Positions 36,500 to 45,074 of a stretch of 64,000 nucleotides of DNA are shown here, piece after piece. The stretch spans positions 3,452,501 to 3,516,500 of the forward strand of contig NZ_CP068985.1 in assembly GCF_019397265.1 (NCBI RefSeq), given 5' to 3'. This stretch comes from Nonomuraea coxensis DSM 45129. Its GTDB lineage: Bacteria > Actinomycetota > Actinomycetes > Streptosporangiales > Streptosporangiaceae. The notes below the pieces were generated by a model that worked only from the letters and a program-made list of their open reading frames with translations, was not told the origin of the DNA and ran no database searches. Each line of letters starts with the position of its first letter. Within the stretch, counting starts at the first letter, position 1. Made by a program: the position numbers and the translations under genes.

Positions 36500-37558
36500 C
36501 CGGCAGACCTACAAGAGACCGTGGACGAGATCGCCGCCCGGCTGGGCGCCTCCGCCACGCTGGAGGACCGCTCGTTCCGCCTGCTCGCCTACGGCGCGCA
36601 GCACGGCGACATCGACACGGTCCGCCAGGAGTCGATCCTGCGCAGGCGGGCCAGCGGCGAGGTGCGCGACTACTTCGAACGCTACGGCATCGCCCGCGCC
36701 GAGGGCCCGGTGCGGATCCCGGCCGACGCCGCGCTCGGGGTCCTCGCCCGGGTGTGCTGGCCGCTGCGGCACGGCGAGGTCACCTACGGCTACCTGTGGC
36801 TGCTCGACTCCGGCGCGCTCACCGACGAGCGGCTGGCCGCGGCCGCGCCGCTCGTGGCGAGGGCCGCCGGCGCGCTCGCCCAGGAGGCGAGGAGCCGCGA
36901 CGACCTCGGGCGGGGGCTGCTCGCGCTGTTCTCCGCCGACCCGGAGGAGCGCGCGGGAGCCGCCGTCGAAGCGGCCGGCCCGGTCACGGCCATCGCGGTA
37001 CGCGAGTCGCAGGAGCGGGTGGCCGCCCTCTGGACGCTGCCGCGCGGCGTGCTGGCCCGCCGCGGCTCGCCGGTCGCCCTGCTCGCCCCCGCGCACCTGG
37101 CGGGGGAGGTGGCGCAGACGGTGCGGAGCGCGTACGGCACCGCCGCGGGCGTCGGCGCGCCCCGCGCGGACCCGGCCGACGCCTGGCTGAGCTGGCGCGA
37201 GGCCCGCCAGGCGCTGCGGATCGCCGAGCACTTCCCCCGGTACGCCCCCGTCGCCCGCTGGGAGGACCTGGGCGTGCACCGCCTGCTGGCCCGGCTCGGC
37301 CTGCCTGACCTGCGCGAGCTGGCGGCCGGGACCGCGGCGCTGGACGACGAGCTGGCCCAGACCGTGGAGGTCTACCTCGACCTCGGCGGCCACGCCCAGA
37401 AGGCCGCCGCCGAGCTGGGCATCCACCGCCAGACCCTCTACTACCGGCTGGGCAAGGCCGAGCGCCTGATCGGCCAGGACCTGTCGGACGGCGACGACCG
37501 CCTGGCCGTCCACCTGGGGCTGAAGGCCGCGCGGCTGTGCCGCCAGGAGGGCCGGTAG
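36491..37558 (+). CDS. PucR-family transcriptional activator of the proline operon
   Basis: This 355-residue regulator has an N-terminal sensor-like region (MYDPADLQETVDEIAARLGA) and a central GGDEF-like/CdaR-type region. The PucR C-terminal helix-turn-helix is AELGIHRQTLYYRLGKAERL near residues 305-325, preceded by VEVYLDLGGHAQKAA. Such proteins, divergent from proline dehydrogenase in Streptomyces and relatives, activate put genes. ATG 36491 was chosen because homology begins there. An inverted repeat covers the start codon. A 13-bp stem terminator follows the gene. Confidence 0.87.
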   Translation: MYDPADLQETVDEIAARLGASATLEDRSFRLLAYGAQHGDIDTVRQESILRRRASGEVRDYFERYGIARAEGPVRIPADAALGVLARVCWPLRHGEVTYGYLWLLDSGALTDERLAAAAPLVARAAGALAQEARSRDDLGRGLLALFSADPEERAGAAVEAAGPVTAIAVRESQERVAALWTLPRGVLARRGSPVALLAPAHLAGEVAQTVRSAYGTAAGVGAPRADPADAWLSWREARQALRIAEHFPRYAPVARWEDLGVHRLLARLGLPDLRELAAGTAALDDELAQTVEVYLDLGGHAQKAAAELGIHRQTLYYRLGKAERLIGQDLSDGDDRLAVHLGLKAARLCRQEGR

Positions 37559-37570
37559 CGGGAGAACGAA

Positions 37571-37603
37571 CGGCTCCGGCAGGAGAAAGCCCTGCCGGAG
37601 CCG
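37571..37603. terminator. Bidirectional terminator
   Basis: CGGCTCCGGCAGG (37571-37583) pairs perfectly with CCTGCCGGAGCCG (37591-37603) over a 7-nt loop. It lies between the convergent PucR-type and glycosyltransferase genes. Confidence 0.75.
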
Positions 37604-37619
37604 GAGATTCGCGCGACCG

Positions 37620-38723
37620 TCAGGCGCAGGCGGCCTCGTACACCCGGACGAGCTCCTGGCTGACCCGCTCCCAGGAGTAGCGCGAGCGCGCCCGGTCGGC
37701 GCCCGCGTAGCCGAGGGCGGTGCGCAGCGTCGGGTCCTGCAGCAGCTCGCGGGCCAGCCGCGCGGTGCTAGCGGGCCGGTCCGGCGGCACCAGCAGGCCG
37801 GTCACGCCGTCGATGACGGAGTCGAGGTGCGCGCCGACGGCCGAGGCGATGACCGGCACGCCGCAGGCCATGGCCTCCAGCGCGACGGTCCCGCTCGCGG
37901 CCTCGCGCGGCACCGACACCACGGCGTCCGCGCTGCGCATGAGCTTGGGCACGGCCGGGCGCTTGACCTGGCCCAGCAGCGTGACGCGGTCGGCGACGCC
38001 GAGCTGCTCGGCCAGCACGCGCAGGCGGCGGGCGTCGCGGTCGGCGTCCAGGTCCTCGGGCTCGGGGCCGCCGGCGATGACCAGCTCGACGTCCTGGAGG
38101 CCCTGCAGCGCCCGCACGATGGTGTGCGCGCCGCGGTCGGGGGTGAGCGGGCCGACGTGCAGCAGCCGCTTGTGGGAGCCGCGCGTGGCGACCGGCCCGC
38201 GCCGCTGGAAACGCTCGGTGTCGACGCCGGGGGGGACGATCGCGATGTTGTTGCGCGGCACGCCGAGCCGGATCAGCGCCGACTCCTCGTCGCCCGAGCC
38301 GGCGATGACGGCGCGGGCGCGGCGGCCGAGCGCCCGCTCGACGTCCTTGTGCGCGGTGTCCACGGTGTGGAACGTCTGCGTCACCGGCACCGACAGCCCC
38401 TGCGCGCCGGCCACGGCGGCGAGGCCCCAGGTCCAGGAGTGCGCGTGGATCACGTCGGGGCGGTCGTGGTTCCACCGCTTGGAGAGGTGGTCGCCGAGGT
38501 CGTTGAGGTAGGGCAGCACGTCGTCGGCGGACAGGTCCTCGGCCGGGCCCACGTCGAGCTGCTCCAGCGTGACACCCGGGGCCACCCTCGTCTTGGGCTT
38601 GCCTTCGGCGTTGTCACGGCGGGAGTAGATGGTGACGTGGTGCTCGCGGCCCAGCTCACGGGCGACGGCGAGAAGACGGTGGCGCTGGTTGCCTCCGGCG
38701 GAAGCGACGATCGCGATATTCAT
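37620..38723 (-). CDS. GT-B glycosyltransferase (family 4-like)
   Basis: This 367-residue enzyme has two Rossmann domains. The N-terminal one opens MNIAIVASAGGNQRHRLLAV and contains HAHSWTWG and FHTVDTAHK. The C-terminal one carries KRLLHVGPLTPDRGAHTIV and the EX7E motif in REAASGTVALEAMACGVPVI. It would use an NDP- or GDP-sugar in the cytosol; the product is not known. ATG 38723 was preferred over the upstream in-frame ATG at 38738 because of GAGG at a 6-nt spacing and the start of homology. It stands alone. Confidence 0.9.
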   Translation of the reverse strand: MNIAIVASAGGNQRHRLLAVARELGREHHVTIYSRRDNAEGKPKTRVAPGVTLEQLDVGPAEDLSADDVLPYLNDLGDHLSKRWNHDRPDVIHAHSWTWGLAAVAGAQGLSVPVTQTFHTVDTAHKDVERALGRRARAVIAGSGDEESALIRLGVPRNNIAIVPPGVDTERFQRRGPVATRGSHKRLLHVGPLTPDRGAHTIVRALQGLQDVELVIAGGPEPEDLDADRDARRLRVLAEQLGVADRVTLLGQVKRPAVPKLMRSADAVVSVPREAASGTVALEAMACGVPVIASAVGAHLDSVIDGVTGLLVPPDRPASTARLARELLQDPTLRTALGYAGADRARSRYSWERVSQELVRVYEAACA

Positions 38724-38833
38724 GGCACACCTCAGCAACGTGAAAGCGTCAGAAGGTGTGCCTGCGTCTTAGGCACGGAAGGTCTGTGCCCTAGAGGATA
38801 CCCAGGTTTGCCGCGATCGCAAACCCCCACAAC

Positions 38834-40666
38834 TCAGACACCCCGCAGGGCGAACACCACGATCTCGTCCCAAACCTGGCCACCGGAGAACAGGTTGCGG
38901 TCCTCCTCGACCGCCTTCACCACCGCGCTGGGCTCCTGGCCCGCGCATCTGGCGAGCACATCGGCCAGGCGCTCCTCGCCGTACGGCTCGCCCCGGTCGT
39001 TCCTGGAGGAGATCAGGCCCTCCGAATAGAGCACCAGCGTCTCCCCGGGAGCCACCGTCAGCGTCTCCACGCTCGTCTCCGCCTCGGGCGCGATGCCCAG
39101 CGGCACGCCGCCGCCGGCCGCGTAGCGCACGCCCCCGTCGGGCTGCAGCAGCACCGCCGGATGGTGGCCGGCCGACGACATCCGCAGCGTACGCCCCTTG
39201 ACGAACCCGGCGACCGCCATCACGAACATGCCCGTGCCCTGCGCCACCAGCGCCTCGTTGACCTTGCGCATCACCAGGTCGGGATCGGACTCCCAGGCGC
39301 TCAGCACACGCAGGCCGCCGCGCACCATGGCGCTGACCGAGGCCGCCTCCTCGCCCTTGCCCGCCGCGCCGCCCAGCGCGAAACCCCAGCCCTTCGAGAC
39401 CGGGAACACGTCGTAGAACTCCGCGCCCACCGACGAGCCGGGATGGTAGACGGCCGCCGCCTCGTAGCCGGGCACGTCGGGCAGGTTGCGCGGCGCCACG
39501 CTCGCCGACAGGGCGTCCGCCGCCCGCGAACGGCTCTGGTAGCTGCTCTGGGCGCGTACCGCGAGGCCGAGCTGGAGCCCGACCTCCTGCAGCACCGCGA
39601 GGTCCGCCAGCGTGAACGGCGGCCGGTCGTGCCCGCGCACCAGCGTCAGCGCGCCGTCGCCGTTGCCGACCGGCACGCACACCAGCGAGCCCGCGCCCAT
39701 CGCCGTCAGCAGCGGCCCGTCGGCGGAGAAGCCCAGCAGCGTCTCGTCGTCCACCATCTCCTGGACCACGCCGGTGCGCCGCTCCAGCACCTGCAGCACC
39801 ACCTGGCTGCCCATCGGGTCGCTCGCCTCGACCTGGCGTACCAGCTCCGCCACCGGCAGGTTCTTCGGCCCCATCACCGCCGTGCGGCGCGCAAGGCCGT
39901 CGCGTACGAGATCGGCGATCACCCAGTCGGCCCACTCGGCCGCCAGCAGGCGGGTGGCCCGCGCCACCGCGACCGGCCGCAGCAGCGCCTGCTCGTCCAG
40001 GAGCAGCTTGCCCATCTTGACCAGCAGGTCCTGCCGCTTGGCCGCGGCGATGAGCAGCGCGCCGTCGGACTGCTCCGGCCGCCGCGTGCCCGGCTCGGGA
40101 AGCTGCACCTCCGTCGGCAGCGCCACGGCCGCCACCATCTGCTGCGGCTCGCCCGGCATCGTCAGCCTGGTCAGCGCCACCTGCACGGTGTGGGTGCGCC
40201 CCTGGTGCGCCAGCCTGGTCTCGAACGCCGATGGCTGCCCGGTCTGCAGCACCGACGTCAGGTGCGAGCGGAACGCCGCCCGCCGCGAGACGTCCACCAG
40301 CAGCGGGAACGAGCGGCCGACCAGGTAGCCGTCGGGGCTGCCCAGCATCCGCGAGGTCTCGGGGTTGATGCGCCTGACCACGCCGCCGCCGTCGAGCACG
40401 ATCACCGGAACGGGGAACGCCCTGAACACCTGCCGCAGCAGCTTCAGCTCGCGCTGCGCGCCGTCCTTCCTGCCCGCCGTGCGCTTGGGGGCCTTGCGCA
40501 GCTGCTCGCGCGCCTCGGCCAGCAGCTCGACGGCGGTGTCGAGCTCGGCGAGGGTCGCGTCGAGCGTGGGCGCGAGGTCGTCGGGGTAGGCGGTCCTCGC
40601 CTCACGCAGCGACGTGACGCGCCCGGCCAGCGCGTCCAGCGCATGTTCGAGGTCCGGCATGGTCAT
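38834..40666 (-). CDS. PAS-GAF-SpoIIE (PP2C-like) signalling protein with altered catalytic acids
   Basis: This 610-residue cytosolic protein has an N-terminal coiled coil (residues 5-60), a PAS domain (about 75-185: FPVPVIVLDGGGVVRRINPE), a GAF domain (about 215-370) and a SpoIIE-type PP2C domain (about 395-608). In the PP2C part the metal-binding acids are changed. The usual VGGDFYD is VGAEFYD (E416), GDVxGKG is GGAAGKG (G433, no Asp), YTDG is YSEG (E549) and DD near the end is D600-E601. It may be catalytically weak or a pseudophosphatase in partner switching. It lies beside STAS, sigma and anti-sigma genes and divergent from the GAF-ANTAR gene. Confidence 0.85.
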   Translation of the reverse strand: MTMPDLEHALDALAGRVTSLREARTAYPDDLAPTLDATLAELDTAVELLAEAREQLRKAPKRTAGRKDGAQRELKLLRQVFRAFPVPVIVLDGGGVVRRINPETSRMLGSPDGYLVGRSFPLLVDVSRRAAFRSHLTSVLQTGQPSAFETRLAHQGRTHTVQVALTRLTMPGEPQQMVAAVALPTEVQLPEPGTRRPEQSDGALLIAAAKRQDLLVKMGKLLLDEQALLRPVAVARATRLLAAEWADWVIADLVRDGLARRTAVMGPKNLPVAELVRQVEASDPMGSQVVLQVLERRTGVVQEMVDDETLLGFSADGPLLTAMGAGSLVCVPVGNGDGALTLVRGHDRPPFTLADLAVLQEVGLQLGLAVRAQSSYQSRSRAADALSASVAPRNLPDVPGYEAAAVYHPGSSVGAEFYDVFPVSKGWGFALGGAAGKGEEAASVSAMVRGGLRVLSAWESDPDLVMRKVNEALVAQGTGMFVMAVAGFVKGRTLRMSSAGHHPAVLLQPDGGVRYAAGGGVPLGIAPEAETSVETLTVAPGETLVLYSEGLISSRNDRGEPYGEERLADVLARCAGQEPSAVVKAVEEDRNLFSGGQVWDEIVVFALRGV

Positions 40667-40724
40667 CCTCTGACGCTACGCTACTCGGGATATTGGTTGC
40701 CATATGGGGTAGAGCCTTATCGCT

Positions 40725-41441
40725 ATGGAATCGACCGCCCTGATCACCCCCGGTCTCGCCCGTGACCTCGCAGCTCTCGGCCGCCTCGGCGAGGACACCT
40801 CGATGGAGAGCGTACTGAGGGGTCTCACCACGGCGCTGGCGGCCGGCGTCCCCGGCTGCGCGGGCGCCTCCGCCGAGCACTGGCGCGACCAGCGGGTACT
40901 CGTCTCCGGCTCGCACAGCGAGCTGATCATGCTCGTCGAGGGCGAACGCGAGGTCGGCGAGGGCCCGTCCGTGGAGGCCAGGAAGAGCGGCGCCCGCGCG
41001 TCGGTGTCCGACGTGCTCACCGACGGCCGCTGGCCCCGCTACGACGCCCTCGCCACCCGCTGGGGCGTGCGCTCGGCGCTGGCCGTGCCCATCGACGTGG
41101 CCCAGGCCCAGCTCGTCGTCGGTCTTTACTCCGTACGGCCCGGCGCCTTCTCGCCGCAGGGCGCCCACTCGCTCACCGACATGCTGACCGAGCAGCTCGG
41201 CGTCGCCATGGCCAACATGTGGGACTTCGAGGAGGTGCGCACCGATGCCGCCCAGCTCCAGGAGGCGCTCGCCGGCCGCGCGCTCATCGACCAGGCCAAG
41301 GGCATCATCATGCAGACCAGCGGATGCAGCGCCGAGGACGCCTTCGAGGAGCTGCGCAGGATCTCGCAGCACCACCAGGTCAAGGTGGCGGACCTCGCCA
41401 GGCTCCTCGTGGAGGAGCACCAGCGCAAGTCACGCCGCTGA
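40725..41441 (+). CDS. GAF-ANTAR antitermination regulator
   Basis: This 238-residue protein has a GAF sensor domain (about residues 20-165) and a C-terminal ANTAR RNA-binding domain (about 178-232: RALIDQAKGIIMQTSGCSAE, then DAFEELRRISQHHQVKVADL). ANTAR proteins bind paired hexaloop hairpins in nascent RNA and stop termination. No target hairpin pair was found close by. It is divergent from the SpoIIE-like gene with 58 bp between, and convergent with the STAS gene. Confidence 0.92.
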   Translation: MESTALITPGLARDLAALGRLGEDTSMESVLRGLTTALAAGVPGCAGASAEHWRDQRVLVSGSHSELIMLVEGEREVGEGPSVEARKSGARASVSDVLTDGRWPRYDALATRWGVRSALAVPIDVAQAQLVVGLYSVRPGAFSPQGAHSLTDMLTEQLGVAMANMWDFEEVRTDAAQLQEALAGRALIDQAKGIIMQTSGCSAEDAFEELRRISQHHQVKVADLARLLVEEHQRKSRR

Positions 41442-41475
41442 CCCCCGCCGGCCTCCGCGGGCCCCGCCCGCCGGG

Positions 41476-41838
41476 TCAGCCGATGGCGGCCAGGGCGTCG
41501 TCGAGCGTGTCGTAGAGGGGCAGGCGCTGCGCCAGGCCCGTGATCCACATCACCTTCGACTTGGAGTACTCCACGCCGACCAGCGCGAACCTCGACCCGG
41601 AGGCCAGGCTCGTCTGCCAGTGGTGGACGATCAGGCCGAGCGCGCGGGAGTCCATGAACGTCACCCCGGCGAGATCCAGGATGACGTCGGCGCCCGCCAT
41701 CGACAGGTAATCGGCGAACTGCTCGCGCGTGGTCGCGTCGAGCACGCCGTCGACGCGGATCACGGTGATCCCGTCGACGGCGGACGACGTCAGGCTCAGG
41801 GCCGCCGTGGTCCCGTCGCCATTCTCCGGCATTGTCAC
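41476..41838 (-). CDS. STAS-domain anti-sigma factor antagonist
   Basis: This 120-residue single STAS domain is of the RsbV/SpoIIAA type. The phosphorylation loop reads FMDSRALGLI (S64), where typical proteins have DS(S/T)GLG, so one Ser remains and the neighbouring Ser/Thr and Gly are Arg and Ala. When dephosphorylated it should bind the anti-sigma kinase and free the sigma factor. The start is GTG 41838 or, two codons later, ATG 41832. Its likely partners are the kinase at 42800 and the SpoIIE-like protein at 38834, which is inferred from location. Confidence 0.88.
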   Translation of the reverse strand: MTMPENGDGTTAALSLTSSAVDGITVIRVDGVLDATTREQFADYLSMAGADVILDLAGVTFMDSRALGLIVHHWQTSLASGSRFALVGVEYSKSKVMWITGLAQRLPLYDTLDDALAAIG

Positions 41839-42013
41839 GCAGCAACCCTACTGTCACCACGCGAGGGAGGAATACTTATGGCGCGAGGGGGGACACTGGA
41901 GCCGAAGTCCAGCAGAGGGCTTCCGTCTCGAGAGTAGAGCGAGGCGTGCCTCTGCATGGGCTTTTTCACATTGCTCCCGCGGAGGCCGCCCTGCATCCAT
42001 ATGAGGAGCAGCG

Positions 42014-42784
42014 ATGGCTGTGCAGGAATACGTCCTCGAGGAGATGACCGCCGAAGAACTCCTGGCCGAGATGTCCCGCGAGGACACCCCCGACAGCCTC
42101 AGGGAGCGGCTGCGCGAGCGCATCGTCGAGATGCACCGGCCGCTCGCCATGGAGATCGCCCGGCGCTACCGCTACCGTGGCGAGCCGTTGGAGGATCTCC
42201 TCCAAGCCGCGTATGTTGGCCTGATGAAGGCCGTCAACGGCTTCGACGCGAGCCTCGGACACGCGTTCAGGGGCTACGCGGTCGTCACGATGACAGGGGA
42301 GGTCAAGCGTCATTTCCGCGACCGCACCTGGGCCATCCGGGTGCCGCGCCTGTACCAGGAGCGCCGCTCCGAGCTCAACAGGCTCGTCGCCGACCTCAGC
42401 CAGGACCTCGGCCGCTCGCCGACCGTCGCTGAGCTCGCCGCGAAGATGAACATCACCGAGGAGGACGTCCTGCTCACGCTCGACGCCTCCGCCGCCTACA
42501 GCACCCTCTCGCTCGACGCGCCGCTCGGCACCGACGACGACGCCGCCTCGCTCGGCGACGTCATCCCGGAGGACGACGACACGCTGAGCACGATGGTCGA
42601 CAGGGAAGCGGTCAAACCGCTCATCGACGCGCTTCCCTCGCGCGAGAAACACATTCTGCTGCTACGGTTCTTCGGCAACATGACGCAGGCGGAGATAGCC
42701 GCTGAGTTCGGGATCTCCCAGATGCACGTCTCGCGCATCCTCAGGAAAGTACTGGACCAGCTACGCACCGAGCTGGTGGGTTGA
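42014..42784 (+). CDS. RNA polymerase sigma factor, group 3 (SigB/SigF type)
   Basis: This 256-residue sigma factor has region 2 (EDLLQAAYVGLMKAVNGFDA), region 3 (VPRLYQERRSELNRLVADLS) and region 4 (LPSREKHILLLRFFGNMTQA, then EIAAEFGISQMHVSRILRKV with the -35-binding helix-turn-helix). Region 1.1 is absent, as in stress and sporulation sigma factors. The anti-sigma gene begins 15 bp after the stop, as in the rsb/sig operons. It would direct general-stress transcription. Confidence 0.95.
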   Translation: MAVQEYVLEEMTAEELLAEMSREDTPDSLRERLRERIVEMHRPLAMEIARRYRYRGEPLEDLLQAAYVGLMKAVNGFDASLGHAFRGYAVVTMTGEVKRHFRDRTWAIRVPRLYQERRSELNRLVADLSQDLGRSPTVAELAAKMNITEEDVLLTLDASAAYSTLSLDAPLGTDDDAASLGDVIPEDDDTLSTMVDREAVKPLIDALPSREKHILLLRFFGNMTQAEIAAEFGISQMHVSRILRKVLDQLRTELVG

Positions 42785-42799
42785 GAAGAAGGTCGCCGG

Positions 42800-43210
42800 G
42801 TGAACGAGGACGTCGAGCCTCAGACGGGCTACACGAGCCCGCCACCCGGCGCGCCCGTGAAACGGCTCCGGTTCCGGCTGCCGGACCTGCCTGAGGTCCG
42901 GCAGTTCGCCGAGGACGGAGCCCGCGACGCCGGCATGCCCGAGGAGTCGATCGGCGACTTCGTCATCGCCGTCAACGAGGTGGCCACCAACGCCGTCACG
43001 CACGGCGCCGACCAGGCCGTCCTGCGCACCTGGGTGGTGAGCGGCGACGTGGTGGTCGAGGTGCACGACGAGGGCACCTGGAAGCCGGGGCCGATGCCCG
43101 GCGCCGTGGGCGGCATGGGGCTGTGGGTCGCCCGGCTGCTGTCGTCCGACCTGACGCTGCGCGTCGGCGACGGCGGCAGCACCGTGATCATGCGCTTCCC
43201 CGGCAAGTGA
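42800..43210 (+). CDS. Anti-sigma factor serine kinase (RsbW/HATPase-like)
   Basis: This 136-residue GHKL ATPase has the N-box NEVATNAVTHG near residues 60-70, the G1 box VHDEGTW, and a G2 box PGAVGGMGLWVARLL. It should bind and hold the sigma factor, and phosphorylate the STAS antagonist. GTG 42800 follows AGAAGG. The N-terminus has a Pro-rich stretch. It is in an operon with the sigma gene and closed by a strong hairpin. Confidence 0.9.
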   Translation: MNEDVEPQTGYTSPPPGAPVKRLRFRLPDLPEVRQFAEDGARDAGMPEESIGDFVIAVNEVATNAVTHGADQAVLRTWVVSGDVVVEVHDEGTWKPGPMPGAVGGMGLWVARLLSSDLTLRVGDGGSTVIMRFPGK

Positions 43211-43226
43211 CCCCCGCGGGGGCATG

Positions 43227-43265
43227 CGAACGGCCCCCCGCCTGGATCACGCGGAGGGCCGTTCG
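43227..43265. terminator. Bidirectional terminator
   Basis: CGAACGGCCC (43227-43236) and GGGCCGTTCG (43256-43265) pair perfectly, and CCGC/GCGG inside extends the stem. It lies between the sigma/anti-sigma operon and the convergent small membrane-protein operon. Confidence 0.75.
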
Positions 43266-43286
43266 TCTCGGGAGTGGCCGGTAGGT

Positions 43287-43484
43287 TCAGCGCCGGGCGC
43301 GGCCTCGCCAGTTGCTGTATCCGCTGCGGATGCCGGCCGTGCCGACGCCCGCCTGGTGCAGGGCCAGCAGGCACAGGCCCAGCAGCGCGAAGGTCATGCC
43401 CGAGAACCCGCCGGGGATCCTCGCGCCGACCAGGTCGAGCAGGAAACCCAGCCCGAAGATGATCGCTGCGACTATCGCGAGCAT
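43287..43484 (-). CDS. Small two-helix membrane protein
   Basis: This 65-residue protein has two hydrophobic helices (MLAIVAAIIFGLGFLLDLVG and FSGMTFALLGLCLLALHQAG) and a short basic tail (SNWRGRARR). No enzymatic motif. Its ATG is one base after the stop of the acidic-protein gene upstream (TGACATG), so it is translated with it. Proteins of this size and layout are common but uncharacterised in actinobacteria. Function unknown. Confidence 0.7.
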   Translation of the reverse strand: MLAIVAAIIFGLGFLLDLVGARIPGGFSGMTFALLGLCLLALHQAGVGTAGIRSGYSNWRGRARR

Positions 43485-43485
43485 G

Positions 43486-44373
43486 TCATCTCACCTCATC
43501 CGTGATCGTGGGAGCCGCCTGGCCGGGGGAGCCGTACGCGGACGTGTGCGCGCCGATCGCCCCCGCCGTCGTCTCCGGTCTCGCGTCCGACGTCGAGGAG
43601 ACCGCCAGGAGGCGCTCCAGGACGCTCCTGTACTCGCGCAGCGCCTGCCGGAGCTGCTCGGTGTCCGGGGTCCCGGCGTCCTTCCAGCGCTCGCGCAGCG
43701 CGGACGTACGGCTGTTGAGCCCGGCGGTCAGCGACTCCACGACCTCGCTCAGCAGGCCGTCGGCGCGCTGCACGGCGTCGCCCGGGTCGTCCACGAACGC
43801 CGCCTGGAGGTCGCGCCAGCGGGACTGCACCTCGGCCGGGTCCTGGTCGAACAGGGCGGTGTCGGCGGGGGCGGCGTGCGCCGGCGTCTCCGCCGGGACG
43901 GCCCCGGTGGTGTGGGCGGTCTCGGTGCTGCCGGTGTGCGGGGGCGGCGACGGGACGGTGGTCTGCTCGCTGCGGGCGAACTCGTCGTCGCCGTCGTCGC
44001 CGTCGATCACGTCGCCGGTGCGGTGGTCCCCGTCCAGGGAGTCGCGCGTCTCCACCGGGTGGACCCGCTCGTCCTCGTGGACGTCGCGCCGCTCGGGGTC
44101 GTCGAAGCCGCCGGTGTGATCGGGGTCGAGGTGGTCGGTGCCCGTGTGGTCGGTGCCCGTGTGATCGGTGCTCGTGTGATCGTGGCCGGTGCGGTCGGGG
44201 CGGTCGTCCAGCACGTCCCGTCTGGGGCCGGTCGCGGTCCCGGCCACCCGGACGTCCCCGGTCCCGGCCTCGTCCTCGTACCCGCGCTCGTAGGCGTCAC
44301 GGGCCCGTACGTCGTCGTCCCGCTGGTCGGGGCGCTGTGACGGAACCTTCAGCTCATCGCTGCCGCTGCTCAT
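43486..44373 (-). CDS. Acidic disordered protein with Asp-His repeats and a C-terminal helical domain
   Basis: This 295-residue protein has no signal peptide or membrane helix. The first 170 residues are hydrophilic and acidic, with DHT/GTDHT repeats (about residues 64-86) that could bind metal ions. A C-terminal domain of about 80 residues begins RWRDLQAAFVDDPGDAVQRA and ends QLRQALREYRSVLERLLA. That domain also occurs in the next upstream gene (44381-44929). I do not recognise a named family. A GAGGGAGAT ribosome-binding site precedes ATG 44373, 7 bp after the neighbour's stop. Confidence 0.75.
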   Translation of the reverse strand: MSSGSDELKVPSQRPDQRDDDVRARDAYERGYEDEAGTGDVRVAGTATGPRRDVLDDRPDRTGHDHTSTDHTGTDHTGTDHLDPDHTGGFDDPERRDVHEDERVHPVETRDSLDGDHRTGDVIDGDDGDDEFARSEQTTVPSPPPHTGSTETAHTTGAVPAETPAHAAPADTALFDQDPAEVQSRWRDLQAAFVDDPGDAVQRADGLLSEVVESLTAGLNSRTSALRERWKDAGTPDTEQLRQALREYRSVLERLLAVSSTSDARPETTAGAIGAHTSAYGSPGQAAPTITDEVR

Positions 44374-44380
44374 ATCTCCC

Positions 44381-44929
44381 TCACCGTCCTCGGGTGGTTT
44401 CCTGGAGCAGCTCCTCGAACAGCGCGCGGTAGTGCACCATGGCCTGGCGGAGCTCCTCGGTGGAGGCTTCCTTCCTGGCCGCGCGCCCGCTGATCTCGTG
44501 AGCCGTCCGGTAGTGGTCCAGGGTGGACGCGTGCCGTACCGACAGGTCGGACAGGCGCTGCTCGAAGTCCTCCGTCGGGTAGCCCCGCTCGGCCATGACG
44601 GACGTGACGAGCTGGTCGGCCTCCGTCACCGCGAACATCGGGGCGTCCACGAAGCGCTCCTGCACCTCGGTCCACCGGTTCGCGTACGAGTCGCGGGTCT
44701 CCGGGGCGAGGGGGCGGATGTCGAGCTCCTTGAGCCGCTCCTCGCGGGCCCGCAGCTCCTCCTCGGCCTCGCGCCGGTTGTCGCGCTCGGACACCACGCG
44801 TTCGTACTCGGGGCCGAAACGCTCGCGGAGATGACTGCTGCGCTTCTGCCGCTGACCGACGAAATATGCCACAGCGGCGAGTGCCACCACCGCGACCACG
44901 ACGACGGCCACCCACGCAAAGGTGGTCAT
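44381..44929 (-). CDS. Membrane-anchored coiled-coil protein sharing a helical domain with its neighbour
   Basis: This 182-residue protein has one N-terminal transmembrane helix (TFAWVAVVVVAVVALAAVAY) and a charged coiled coil to about residue 70. The shared domain follows: RWTEVQERFVDAPMFAVTEA, then ELRQAMVHYRALFEELLQ. It faces the cytoplasm if the basic segment after the helix stays inside. It is first in a three-gene operon (44929 to 43287) next to sigma/anti-sigma genes. Similar actinobacterial proteins are annotated only as hypothetical or secreted. Confidence 0.75.
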   Translation of the reverse strand: MTTFAWVAVVVVAVVALAAVAYFVGQRQKRSSHLRERFGPEYERVVSERDNRREAEEELRAREERLKELDIRPLAPETRDSYANRWTEVQERFVDAPMFAVTEADQLVTSVMAERGYPTEDFEQRLSDLSVRHASTLDHYRTAHEISGRAARKEASTEELRQAMVHYRALFEELLQETTRGR

Positions 44930-45047
44930 GATCTTCGCCTCCGGTCTCTCAAGTTGAGACCAGCGACTTCCCTCGAAAAGGTAGGTAAAACTCGCGCAAC
45001 CCCACTAAAAGGCCCGGATCGGTATTGCCGAGCCCTGATCCTTCCGC

Positions 45048-45066
45048 CCGGAAGCCGGCCTTCCGG
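45048..45066 (-). terminator. Hairpin after the small HTH gene
   Basis: CCGGAAG (45048-45054) and CTTCCGG (45060-45066) pair over a 5-nt loop, 9 bp past the stop of the leftward HTH gene. The remaining gap to 44930 should carry the promoter of the coiled-coil operon; none was clearly identified. Confidence 0.5.
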
Positions 45067-45074
45067 CGCCGGCG

